Below are positions 33,752 to 43,666 of a stretch of 64,000 bases of DNA, in pieces. The DNA comes from JAITWN01 sp050486285 (GTDB lineage: Bacteria; Pseudomonadota; Gammaproteobacteria; SZUA-140): positions 58,555 through 122,554 of the forward strand of contig JBJHCZ010000009.1 in the NCBI GenBank assembly GCA_050486285.1, written 5' to 3'. The translations under genes and the position numbers were made by a program. Numbering within the stretch: the stretch's first letter is position 1; the number at the start of each line of letters is the position of its first letter. The notes beneath the pieces are model-generated. The model did no database searches. It was not told the origin of the DNA and saw only the letters and a list, made by a program, of their open reading frames with translations.

Positions 33752-34321
33752 TCAATCATATGTTTTACCTGCAATTTCGTAACCCGGCAATTCCTCGAGC
33801 AGGGCGCGCAGACGGTTCCTGGCCCGGTGGAGGCGCGATTTCAGGGTGCCGATAGGGCAGTCGAGCATGAGCTGCATCTCCTCGAGGGTATAGCCCTCGA
33901 TATCGTGCAGGCTGAGCACCGCGCGGTGGTCATCGCTCAGGCGGTCGATCGCGAGCAGCAACCGGCGCTGCCGGGCGGCCTCGTCGGTCACGGTTTCAGG
34001 ATCCCCGTCCTGGGCGGGCAGGTTGTCGATCGGGTCGAAACTCCCGGGGTCGGGGCTGTTGTCGACGGCGAGGTGGACCGGGGAGCGGTTCTGGCGGCGA
34101 TGGCTGTCGATGAACAGGCGGTACATGACCCGGATCAACCAGGGCCGCAGGCGTTCGACCTCCTCCAGCTCGCGCCGACGGGGATACAGCTTGGTCAGCA
34201 GCTCCTGGATCAGGTCCTCGGCGTCCTCATGCCTGCCGGTCATGCGATAGGCGATGCGGTAGAGCGGTTTCAGATGAGGCCTTACCAGGGCCTCGAAGCC
34301 GGCGGCGGTCTTGGGCGACAA
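33752..34321 (-). CDS. ECF-type RNA polymerase sigma factor
   Basis: 189 residues starting with TTG at 34321, supported by GGAAGA about 6 bases upstream. Region 2 covers about residues 15-80 (YRIAYRMTGRHEDAEDLIQE, then WLIRVMYRLFIDSHRR). Region 4 covers about 125-180 (LSDDHRAVLSLHDIEGYTLE, then IGTLKSRLHRARNRLRALL). It is encoded with a membrane anti-sigma factor and an exported protein, the usual ECF module. Its own promoter was not identified. Confidence 0.92.
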   Translation of the reverse strand: MSPKTAAGFEALVRPHLKPLYRIAYRMTGRHEDAEDLIQELLTKLYPRRRELEEVERLRPWLIRVMYRLFIDSHRRQNRSPVHLAVDNSPDPGSFDPIDNLPAQDGDPETVTDEAARQRRLLLAIDRLSDDHRAVLSLHDIEGYTLEEMQLMLDCPIGTLKSRLHRARNRLRALLEELPGYEIAGKTYD

Positions 34322-34437
34322 GCGATGTCTTCCGGGGTGAGTGACAGCTGACTATATTAAAGTGTCATCGCGGGCTGTCCAGCCGGAGCGTGACGACCTG
34401 ATGACCTGCCTTTGAGAATCAACCAGTTGCCGGGATT

Positions 34438-34466
34438 TTGCAATTTCCCGTCCCGGGCGTTAATAT
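34438..34466 (+). promoter_or_regulatory. Candidate rpsU operon promoter
   Basis: TTGCAA (34438-34443) and TAATAT (34461-34466) are separated by 17 bases, about 47 bases upstream of rpsU. This is the expected main promoter of the macromolecular synthesis operon. Confidence 0.45.
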
Positions 34467-34513
34467 GTGCGGCCTTTTGATATTTCTTGTCATTCATTGT
34501 CGGGGATTGCTGA

Positions 34514-34732
34514 ATGCCGAATGTACGGGTAAGGGACAACGAGCCGTTCGAGGTGGCGCTGCGTCGCTTCAAGCGGATTTGCGAGAAGAGCGGGGTGCTG
34601 TCCGAGATCCGCCGCCGCGAGTTTTACGAAAAGCCGACCTCGGTTCGCAAGCGCAAGGCGGCGGCTGCAGTGAAGCGCCAGCAGAAGCGGACCTCGATCG
34701 AGAAGTCGCGCCACCTGCGTACCCACAGCTGA
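34514..34732 (+). CDS. rpsU: 30S ribosomal protein S21
   Basis: 72 residues, basic throughout (MPNVRVRDNEPFEVALRRFK at the start, ERRREFYEKP-like core, Arg/Lys-rich tail). Length and sequence are typical of proteobacterial S21. It opens the macromolecular synthesis operon with yqeY, dnaG and rpoD. Confidence 0.98.
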   Translation: MPNVRVRDNEPFEVALRRFKRICEKSGVLSEIRRREFYEKPTSVRKRKAAAAVKRQQKRTSIEKSRHLRTHS

Positions 34733-34739
34733 CACGTTC

Positions 34740-35195
34740 TTGTCGTCAGCGCTCAAAAGCCGAATCCAGGAAGACATGAAGACCGCGATGCGCGCGAAGG
34801 ACAGCGCGCGTCTCGGCGTCATTCGCCTGATCCTCGCCGCGATCAAGCAGCGCGAGGTCGATGAGCGTATCGAACTCGACGATACCCAGGTGCTCGCGGT
34901 GCTCGACAAGATGGTCAAGCAGCGCCGTGATTCGATCGATCAGTACGGCAAGGGCGGACGCCAGGACCTGGTCGACAAGGAAGCATTCGAGCTCGAGGTC
35001 ATCGATGTGTATCTCCCCGCCCGCCTCGACGAGGCCGAACTGTCGGCGCTGATCGAGCAGGCGATCGCCGACAGCGGCGCCGCCTCGATGAAGGACATGG
35101 GCAAGGTCATGGGCGTGCTCCGCCCGCAGATTCAGGGTCGCGCCGACGTCGGCGCGGTCAGCACCCGGGTCAAGGCCAGGCTCGGCGGCGGCTGA
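34740..35195 (+). CDS. GatB/YqeY domain-containing protein
   Basis: 151 residues starting with TTG at 34740 (MSSALKSRIQEDMKTAMRAK), 7 bases after rpsU. The family is related to the tail domain of the GatB subunit of Asp/Glu-tRNA amidotransferase and contains LGVIRLILAAIKQREVDERI, QRRDSIDQYGKGGRQDLVDK and GKVMGVLRPQIQGRAD. The alternative start is the ATG at 34776. The gene between rpsU and dnaG is a common feature in this class. Its molecular role is not settled; tRNA-related binding is suspected. Confidence 0.93.
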   Translation: MSSALKSRIQEDMKTAMRAKDSARLGVIRLILAAIKQREVDERIELDDTQVLAVLDKMVKQRRDSIDQYGKGGRQDLVDKEAFELEVIDVYLPARLDEAELSALIEQAIADSGAASMKDMGKVMGVLRPQIQGRADVGAVSTRVKARLGGG

Positions 35196-35257
35196 TCCGT
35201 CCTCGCCGGCGGCGCCTGGTTCCCCGCCGGCGCCCCTATCCTGTATCTTGAAGCGTC

Positions 35258-37018
35258 ATGGCCGGGCGCATCCCCCAGGAATTCATCGACGAGCTGACCG
35301 CGCGCCTCGACATCGTCGAGGTCATCGACAGCCATGTCGCGCTGCGCAAGGCGGGCCGCGAATATGTCGCGCGCTGCCCGTTCCATGATGAGAAGACCCC
35401 GTCCTTCACCGTCAGTCCCGAGAAACAGTTCTATCACTGCTTCGGCTGCGGCGCCCACGGCACCGTGATCGGCTTCGTCATGGAGTTCAGTCATCTCGAT
35501 TTCGTCGAAGCGGTCCATGAGCTGGCCGGCCGCGTCGGCCTCGAGGTCCCGCGCGGCGAGGGTGGCGCGGCGAAGAAGCCGGCCGGTCCCGACCTCCCTG
35601 AAGTCCTCGGCGAGGCCGCGGCCTGGTATCGCCGCCAGTTGCGCGAACACCCGCGCGGCGGCGCCGCGATCGACTATCTGAAGACGCGCGGTCTCGACGG
35701 CGAGACCGCCGCGGAATTCGGTCTCGGTTATGCGCCGCCCGGCTGGGACGGATTGCTGAAGGCGCTCGGCGGACGCTTCGGCGAGGATCGCCTGACGAAG
35801 GCCGGCCTCGTCATCCGCAAGGAACAGGGCGGTCACTACGACCGCTTCCGCGACCGCATCATGTTCCCGATCCGCGATGCGCGCGGCCGGGTCATCGCCT
35901 TCGGCGGCCGCGTACTCGGCGACGACACGCCGAAGTATCTGAATTCGCCGGAAACCGATGTCTTTCACAAGGGTCGCGAGCTCTATGGCCTGTTCGAGGC
36001 GCGCAGCGCGCTGCGCGAAGTCGACCGGCTGCTCGTCGTCGAGGGTTACATGGACGTGGTCATGCTGGCGAAACACGGCATCCGTTACGCGGTCGCGACG
36101 CTCGGCACCGCGACGACGCCGCAGCACCTCGATCGCCTGTTCCGCATCGCGCCCGAGGTCGTGTTCTGTTTCGACGGCGATCGCGCCGGTCGCCAGGCCG
36201 CGTGGCGCGCGCTCGAGGTGGCGCTGTCGGCGATACGCGACGGTCGCCAGGCCCGCTTCATGTTCCTGCCCGACGGCGAAGACCCTGATTCGCTGGTGCA
36301 GCGCGAGCAGCGCGAGGCCTTCGAGCAGCGTGTTGTGAATGCAGTCACCCTTTCGGCCTTTTTCTACCAGGAGCTCGGGCAGCGTGCCGATACCTCGACC
36401 ATAGACGGCCGCGCGCGTCTCGTGGAACTTGCCCGGCCTTATCTGTCAAAAATACAGGCAGGCGTGTTCAGGCACATGATGGTGGAACAGCTCGCGAAAC
36501 TCGCGAAGATGGATGCCGGGGTCCTCAACGGGCTGCTGGGCAGCGACCGACCGGTCCCGAAATCCGTCGCGCGCCAGCAACCGGCGCAGGCGCGGTCCGG
36601 TGGGCGTCTGACCGGATCCCTGGTGCGGCGCGCGATCTCCTTGCTGCTGCGCAAGCCGGCACTGGCCCGGGGCTGCGAGGATTACCGCCGGATCGAGGGG
36701 GCCGCCATCCCCGGCGTCGCGCTGCTTGTGGAAATGCTTGATTTGCTCCGGGAAAACCCCCACTTCAGTACGGGCAGCCTGCTGGAACACTGGCGGGAAC
36801 ACGAGTATGGCCGATATCTCGCGAAGCTCGCGCGCGACGAGGCGCTGATCCCCGCCGAGCGCCTGGATGAGGAATTCAGTGACGCGATGCGCCGCCTGAA
36901 CCGCCGCTTCGTCGAGCTGCAGATCGAGCGGCTGCGCGGGAAACCGTGGGAGTCGCTGAGTCAGTCCGATAAAGACGAATTGAAACAGTTACTTGCAGAG
37001 AAGTCCATGGCCGGCTGA
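35258..37018 (+). CDS. dnaG: DNA primase DnaG
   Basis: 586 residues. The N-terminal zinc-binding domain is CPFHDEKTPSF and YHCFGCGAHG (about 40-66). The RNA polymerase core includes DRIMFPIRDARGRVIAFGGR and the TOPRIM domain (LLVVEGYMDVVML, and the acidic VVFCFDGDRAG). The C-terminal helicase-binding region is helical. It makes RNA primers for DNA replication. Length is normal. It lies between yqeY and rpoD. Confidence 0.98.
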   Translation: MAGRIPQEFIDELTARLDIVEVIDSHVALRKAGREYVARCPFHDEKTPSFTVSPEKQFYHCFGCGAHGTVIGFVMEFSHLDFVEAVHELAGRVGLEVPRGEGGAAKKPAGPDLPEVLGEAAAWYRRQLREHPRGGAAIDYLKTRGLDGETAAEFGLGYAPPGWDGLLKALGGRFGEDRLTKAGLVIRKEQGGHYDRFRDRIMFPIRDARGRVIAFGGRVLGDDTPKYLNSPETDVFHKGRELYGLFEARSALREVDRLLVVEGYMDVVMLAKHGIRYAVATLGTATTPQHLDRLFRIAPEVVFCFDGDRAGRQAAWRALEVALSAIRDGRQARFMFLPDGEDPDSLVQREQREAFEQRVVNAVTLSAFFYQELGQRADTSTIDGRARLVELARPYLSKIQAGVFRHMMVEQLAKLAKMDAGVLNGLLGSDRPVPKSVARQQPAQARSGGRLTGSLVRRAISLLLRKPALARGCEDYRRIEGAAIPGVALLVEMLDLLRENPHFSTGSLLEHWREHEYGRYLAKLARDEALIPAERLDEEFSDAMRRLNRRFVELQIERLRGKPWESLSQSDKDELKQLLAEKSMAG

Positions 37019-37146
37019 GCAGTCCCGGGGGGAGAACCCTGATATTCTCACGCGCCATCGATGTATTGTAGAATCGACCGTTTGTTGTGACGTGGGCGCA
37101 GCTCGCCAGGTCCATCAGGCCAGACCACCCAGAGGTTCGGAACCAC

Positions 37147-39003
<1,857 letters not shown>

Positions 39004-39027
39004 CGGTCGGGCGTCATGTAGTGAACG

Positions 39028-39053
39028 GAAAGGGAGCGGCAACGCTCCCTTTC
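39028..39053 (+). terminator. Terminator after rpoD
   Basis: An 11-bp perfect stem with a GCAA tetraloop (39028-39038 with 39043-39053) lies 24 bases after the rpoD stop. The T run is short, but the structure is strong. Confidence 0.75.
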
Positions 39054-39058
39054 TGCGT

Positions 39059-39064
39059 TATAAT
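39059..39064 (+). promoter_or_regulatory. -10 box of the tRNA-Ile2 gene
   Basis: A perfect TATAAT lies 11 bases before the first base of the tRNA. The -35 region falls in the rpoD terminator stem and is weak. Confidence 0.6.
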
Positions 39065-39075
39065 CCCGCACATTC

Positions 39076-39152
<77 letters not shown>

Positions 39153-39178
39153 TTCACGGCAGTCACGCGCGTGAGATA

Positions 39179-41086
39179 TCAGCCCTCTTCATGCAGCGCC
39201 CTGCGCAGGTGTTCGGCGAGATCCTTCTTGCGGTAAGGCTTGTTCAGCACCCTTTCTCCTTCCGACACGATCCCCCGCATCGTCAGCGTTTCCCGCGGAT
39301 AGCCGGAGGTCAGCAGCACCTTGAGTCCGGGATGGCGTTCCCTGGCCCGTTGCGCCAGTTGCCAGCCGTTGATGCCGCCGGGCATGACGACGTCGGTGAA
39401 CAGCAGGTCCGGGGTTTCCTTTTCCAGCTTCGCCAGCGCGTCAGCGCCGTTCTCGGCGACGAGCACGCGGTAGCCCAGTTCCGCGACCGTCGTCACGGCA
39501 TAGCCGCGGACGAAGGGATCGTCCTCGACCACCAGGATGGTTTCATTGCCGCCGATGATACGTTTTCCGCCTGCGGGTCGTTCGCGGGACGCCTTGTCCG
39601 GCGCCGCGGAAGGTATGTACAGCCGTACCGTCGTGCCCAGGCCCGGCTCGCTGTAGATAGAGACATGCCCGCTCGATTGCTTGATGAAACCGTAGACCAT
39701 GCTGAGGCCGAGACCACTGCCCTTGCCGACCTCCTTGGTCGTGAAGAAAGGTTCGAATACCCGATTCAGCACCTCGGGGGGCATGCCTGCGCCGTCATCG
39801 GTGATCGCAACCATGACATATTCACCTGAAGGCACTTCGGGGTTCTTCGCGCGATATTGCTCATCGAGTTGCGCGATCGCGGTAGTTAGCATCAGGCAGC
39901 CACCGCCCGGCATCGCGTCCTGCGCATTGAGGGCCAGATTGAGTACCGCCGACTCGATCTGGGAAGGGTCGGCCATCACGGGCGGCAGATCTTCCGCGAG
40001 GCTGATGCGTATCTCGATATCATCGTGCAAGGTGCGGCGCAACAACTGATGCATGCGCTCGACCAGCTCGTTGCAGTCGACCCTGGCCGGCTGTAACAAC
40101 TGCCGGCGGCTGAAGGCAAGGAGCCTGCGCACGAGCTCGGCGCCGCGCTCGCCGGCCAGTACGATGGAGTCGCACAATTGCCCGAGATCCGGGCGGGCAT
40201 GGAGGCCCTCTCTCAGGATGTCCGCATTGCCGAGAATGACGGTCAGCAGGTTATTGAAGTCGTGGGCGATGCCTCCGGAAAGCTGGCCGACGGCCTCCAT
40301 CTTCTGCGCCTGCGCCAGCTTCTCCTCGGTGTCCTTGCGTTCGCTGAGGTCATGGATGATGCCGACGAAGATCGGTCCACCGCTCTGTGCCGCCTCGCCG
40401 ACCGACAGGTGCATCGGAAATGTCGAGCCGTCCTTGCGCTGGCCGACGACCTCGCGACCGATGCCGATGATCTTGCGTTCGCCGGTGGTGTGGTAGTTGT
40501 GGAGATAGCGATCGTGCTCGCCCTGATATGGCTGCGGCATCAGCATGCTGACATTGCGGCCGATGACTTCGTCGGCGCTGAAACCGAACAGTTTTTCGCA
40601 GGCGGGATTGAACTCGAGAATCAGGCCCTGCGCATCGATCAGGATGACGCCATCGACCGCGGTATCGATGACCGCCCGCAGTCGCGCGGCACTTTCATAC
40701 AGCGCGCGTTCGCTGGCCTTCTGCCGGGTCAGGTCATGGAGAATGCCGACGAATATCGATTCACCGTCCTCTCGGGATTCACCGACCGACAGGTGCATCG
40801 GAAATGTCGAGCCGTCCTTGCGTCGGCCGACGACCTCGCGGCCGATGCCGATGATCTTGCGTTCGCCGGTGTTGCGGTAGTTGCTCAGATATCCATCGTG
40901 CTCGCCGTGATACGGCTGCGGCATCAGCACGGTGACGTTGCGGCCGATGACCTCGTCGGCGCTGAAACCGAACAGTTTTTCGCAGGCGGGATTGAACTCC
41001 AGAATCAGGCCCTGCGCATCGATCAGGATGACACCGTCAGCCGCGGTGTCGACGATGGCATGCAGTCTTGATTCGTGTCGTTTCAC
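39179..41086 (-). CDS. Hybrid histidine kinase with two tandem FixL-like heme-PAS domains
   Basis: 635 residues starting with GTG at 41086. PAS1 (about 8-120) and PAS2 (about 136-248) are nearly identical and offset by exactly 128 residues. Both contain the FixL pattern in which the heme-binding His is followed 20 residues later by the O2-contacting Arg: His63/Arg83 (GIGREVVG) and His191/Arg211. The kinase core has the phospho-His at His275 (GGIAHDFNNLLTVI), an N box (LNLALNAQDAM), DDGAGMPPEV, FEPFFTTK and GSGLGLSMVYG. A receiver domain (about 515-630) has the VVEDD and phospho-Asp (LLFTDVVMPGG) motifs. No membrane span is seen, so it should be cytosolic. Likely an oxygen or redox sensor. It follows the mltB-like gene by 14 bases. 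Confidence 0.92.
   Translation of the reverse strand: MKRHESRLHAIVDTAADGVILIDAQGLILEFNPACEKLFGFSADEVIGRNVTVLMPQPYHGEHDGYLSNYRNTGERKIIGIGREVVGRRKDGSTFPMHLSVGESREDGESIFVGILHDLTRQKASERALYESAARLRAVIDTAVDGVILIDAQGLILEFNPACEKLFGFSADEVIGRNVSMLMPQPYQGEHDRYLHNYHTTGERKIIGIGREVVGQRKDGSTFPMHLSVGEAAQSGGPIFVGIIHDLSERKDTEEKLAQAQKMEAVGQLSGGIAHDFNNLLTVILGNADILREGLHARPDLGQLCDSIVLAGERGAELVRRLLAFSRRQLLQPARVDCNELVERMHQLLRRTLHDDIEIRISLAEDLPPVMADPSQIESAVLNLALNAQDAMPGGGCLMLTTAIAQLDEQYRAKNPEVPSGEYVMVAITDDGAGMPPEVLNRVFEPFFTTKEVGKGSGLGLSMVYGFIKQSSGHVSIYSEPGLGTTVRLYIPSAAPDKASRERPAGGKRIIGGNETILVVEDDPFVRGYAVTTVAELGYRVLVAENGADALAKLEKETPDLLFTDVVMPGGINGWQLAQRARERHPGLKVLLTSGYPRETLTMRGIVSEGERVLNKPYRKKDLAEHLRRALHEEG
40370..41060 (-). 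repeat. Tandem duplication of a PAS-coding segment (period 384 bp)
   Basis: Two ~300-bp stretches (about 40374-40676 and 40758-41060) are nearly identical in DNA sequence and offset by 384 bases, for example the block around 40408-40440 recurs at 40792-40824. The high nucleotide identity points to a recent in-frame internal duplication within the kinase gene. Confidence 0.85.
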
Positions 41087-41100
41087 TGGCCCGGTACCGA

Positions 41101-42318
41101 TCAGTTCTCCGCGGCGGCCATGCGCAGCGCTTCGATGACCTTCAGGTCAGGATGCCCGTCCGCGACCATCTCCGCCGCGCGCTGGAACTGGCTCAGCGCG
41201 CGCCGCGTCGACGGCCCGAGGATGCCGTCGGACGGGCCGGCGTCGAAGCCGAGGCGGTTCAGGTCGCGCTGGATCTGCTTCACTTCCTCGCGCGACAGCC
41301 GCGGCGCATCCTCCGGCGGTGGACGGCGCAGCGGCGGCGCGCCGGCAATGCGATCCGCGAGGTGTCCGACCGACAGCGCGAAGAACTCCGAGCGATTCCA
41401 GCGCATGATCACGTTGAAATTGTCGTAGACGAGGAAGGCCGGGCCGGCATGACCGGCCGGGACCAGCAGCGCGGCCTCGATATCATCGGCCGGGAGGTCT
41501 TCGCCGAAGGCCGTGCGCACGCCGAGCTTCTGCCATTCCGACAGCGATTGGCGCTGGCCGCGGCCGGCGAGTTCATACGGGAAGCCCTTCGGCAGCCGGA
41601 CCTCGCGGCCCCAGCGCTGTTCGGCCTTCCAGCCGATCCCGCGCAGGAAGTTGCCGGCCGAGGCCATCGCGTCCGGGATGCTGTGCCACAGGTCGCGCTT
41701 GCCGTCGCCGTCGCCGTCGACCGCGTAGCGCAGGAATACCGACGGCATGAACTGGACATGACCCATCGCGCCGGCCCACGAGCCCTGCATGCGGTCGGCG
41801 CTGATGTCGCCGGCGTCGATGATGCGCAGCGCGTCGATCAACTCGCCGGTGAAATACTCGCTGCGGCGCGTATCGCAGGCCAGCGTCGCCAGTGAGTCCG
41901 GCACCGGCATGTTGCCGAAGTTGCGGCCGAAGTTCGTCTCCATGCCCCAGAATGACACCAGCACATGCGCCGGCACGCCGGTCTCCTGCTGCACGCGGTC
42001 GAACAGCTCGCGATGCTGCGCGATCAGGGCCTGGCCCTGTTCGATGCGCTGGCGGGTGACGCGACGGTTGAAGTAGTCGGCAAACGTCGTCGTGAACTCG
42101 GGCTGGGCGCGATCGAGCTCGATGACGCGATCGATATGGTTGACCCGGCCGAGCACCTCGTCGACGACGGTACGCGAGATACCCTGGTCGAGCGCCCGGC
42201 TTTGCAGGCCGGCGACGCATTCGGCGAAGCCCGATGCGCCCGCGACCGGCGCCGCGGCGACCGCCAGCAGCATGCCTGCCATCAAGGTGAGCGGTAATTT
42301 TCCGCGTCCTGCATTCAT
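41101..42318 (-). CDS. Lytic murein transglycosylase, MltB type, with peptidoglycan-binding domain
   Basis: 405 residues from the ATG at 42318; the longer frame to 42570 overlaps the divergent promoter and has no support. A signal peptide ends near PVAGAS. The transglycosylase domain contains the catalytic Glu in LVSFWGMETNFGRNFGNMPV and the motif GAMGHVQFMPSVFLRYAVDG. A C-terminal PG_binding_1 domain (about 325-395, IQRDLNRLGFDAGPSDGILG) follows. It cleaves the glycan strand of peptidoglycan to anhydro-muramic ends. It is divergent from the cardiolipin synthase-like gene. Confidence 0.94.
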   Translation of the reverse strand: MNAGRGKLPLTLMAGMLLAVAAAPVAGASGFAECVAGLQSRALDQGISRTVVDEVLGRVNHIDRVIELDRAQPEFTTTFADYFNRRVTRQRIEQGQALIAQHRELFDRVQQETGVPAHVLVSFWGMETNFGRNFGNMPVPDSLATLACDTRRSEYFTGELIDALRIIDAGDISADRMQGSWAGAMGHVQFMPSVFLRYAVDGDGDGKRDLWHSIPDAMASAGNFLRGIGWKAEQRWGREVRLPKGFPYELAGRGQRQSLSEWQKLGVRTAFGEDLPADDIEAALLVPAGHAGPAFLVYDNFNVIMRWNRSEFFALSVGHLADRIAGAPPLRRPPPEDAPRLSREEVKQIQRDLNRLGFDAGPSDGILGPSTRRALSQFQRAAEMVADGHPDLKVIEALRMAAAEN

Positions 42319-42413
42319 TGGGTGACAGCCTCCAGAGCGATCGCCTTGCGGATTCGGGCACAGCATACTATGACTGTATCGGGAGATAAACGGCCGTACT
42401 GAACGCGGCGCGA

Positions 42414-42419
42414 TATAAT
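42414..42419 (+). promoter_or_regulatory. -10 box upstream of the cardiolipin synthase-like gene
   Basis: A perfect TATAAT lies 45 bases before the ATG at 42465. No good -35 hexamer is visible at the right distance. Confidence 0.4.
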
Positions 42420-42464
42420 CGACAAGGCGGCTCGCCCGCGACGATTTCTGACACGGAGCCAGGC

Positions 42465-43634
42465 ATGTCCCGGACGCCAAGGCGCAAGTATCGTTTCCCC
42501 TGGCGCGACGGCAACCGCTTCGAGCTGCTTGCCGACGGTCCCGCATTTTTTCCGCCGATGCTCGATGCAATCGCGTCCGCGCGCAGTCATGTGCTGCTCG
42601 AGATGTATCTGTTCGAGTCCGGCGCGCTCGCCGACCGCTTCATCGCCGCGCTGACGGAGGCTGTCGCCCGCGGCGTCGACGTGCGCGTGATGCTCGACGA
42701 TTTCGGCGCGCTGCGGCTGTCGGGCACGGACTGTGAACGCCTGCGGCAGGGCGGCGTGCGGCTGGCGTTCTACAATCCGTTCCGCCTCGAGAAGCTGTTC
42801 GACAATCTGGCCCGCGACCATCGCAAGCTGTTGCTCGTTGACGGCGAGACCGCCTTCACCGGCGGCGCCGGCATCACTGACGTCTTCGATTCGCCGGACC
42901 CCTCGTTGCCTTCGTGGCGCGAGACCATGGTGCGGATCGAGGGCCCGGTGGTCGCCGACTGGCAGGCGGCGTTCGATTCGCTGTGGCGCCGCGTCCACAA
43001 GGACGGCGATGCGCGGGCGCCGGCGCCGGCTGCCGTGAATCCCGTCGCGGTGCCCGGGGCGGCGGGGCGGGTGACGCTGATCCGCGGCCCGGCGACCCAG
43101 GAGATCAAGCGCTCGCTGTTGCGCGAGGTCGATGCCGCCCGCCGGCGGGTCTGGTTCTCGACCGCGTATTTCATCCCGTCCTGGCGCATACGTCGCGCAT
43201 TGCGGCGCGCAGCACTGCGCGGCATCGATGTACGCCTGCTGCTGGCGGGGCCGATGACCGACCATCCCGCCGTGCGCCATGCCGGTCGTCGCTTTTACGG
43301 CCGCCTGCTTGCGGTCGGCGTGCGCATCTTCGAGTATCAGCCGCGGGTGCTGCATCACAAGATCGCGCTGTGCGACGACTGGGTCACGATCGGTTCGTGC
43401 AATTTCGACCGCTGGAACCTGCGCTGGAATCTCGAGGCCAACCAGGAGATCATCGATGACGGATTTGCCGAACAGACGGCCGCGATGTTCGCCGCGGATT
43501 TCACCGAGTCCGTCGAGATCCGGCACGAGGACTGGAGGCGCCGTCCGTGGTGGTCCCGACTCGCGGAGTCCTGGTGGGGGCGGGTCGACCTCTGGCTGAA
43601 CCGCCTTACCGGCGGCGTTCGGGAGCGCGACTGA
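42465..43634 (+). CDS. Cardiolipin synthase/phospholipase D family protein (ClsB-like)
   Basis: 389 residues with two HKD active-site motifs: HRKLLLVD (His119) and HHKIALCD (from His297), the second followed by GSCNFD. No N-terminal membrane spans are present, as in ClsB rather than ClsA. It should join phospholipids to make cardiolipin at the inner membrane. A TolC-family gene follows 32 bases later, but a functional link is not implied. Confidence 0.92.
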   Translation: MSRTPRRKYRFPWRDGNRFELLADGPAFFPPMLDAIASARSHVLLEMYLFESGALADRFIAALTEAVARGVDVRVMLDDFGALRLSGTDCERLRQGGVRLAFYNPFRLEKLFDNLARDHRKLLLVDGETAFTGGAGITDVFDSPDPSLPSWRETMVRIEGPVVADWQAAFDSLWRRVHKDGDARAPAPAAVNPVAVPGAAGRVTLIRGPATQEIKRSLLREVDAARRRVWFSTAYFIPSWRIRRALRRAALRGIDVRLLLAGPMTDHPAVRHAGRRFYGRLLAVGVRIFEYQPRVLHHKIALCDDWVTIGSCNFDRWNLRWNLEANQEIIDDGFAEQTAAMFAADFTESVEIRHEDWRRRPWWSRLAESWWGRVDLWLNRLTGGVRERD

Positions 43635-43666
43635 TCGCATCCGCTCGCGTTATCCTTTATCCTCAC

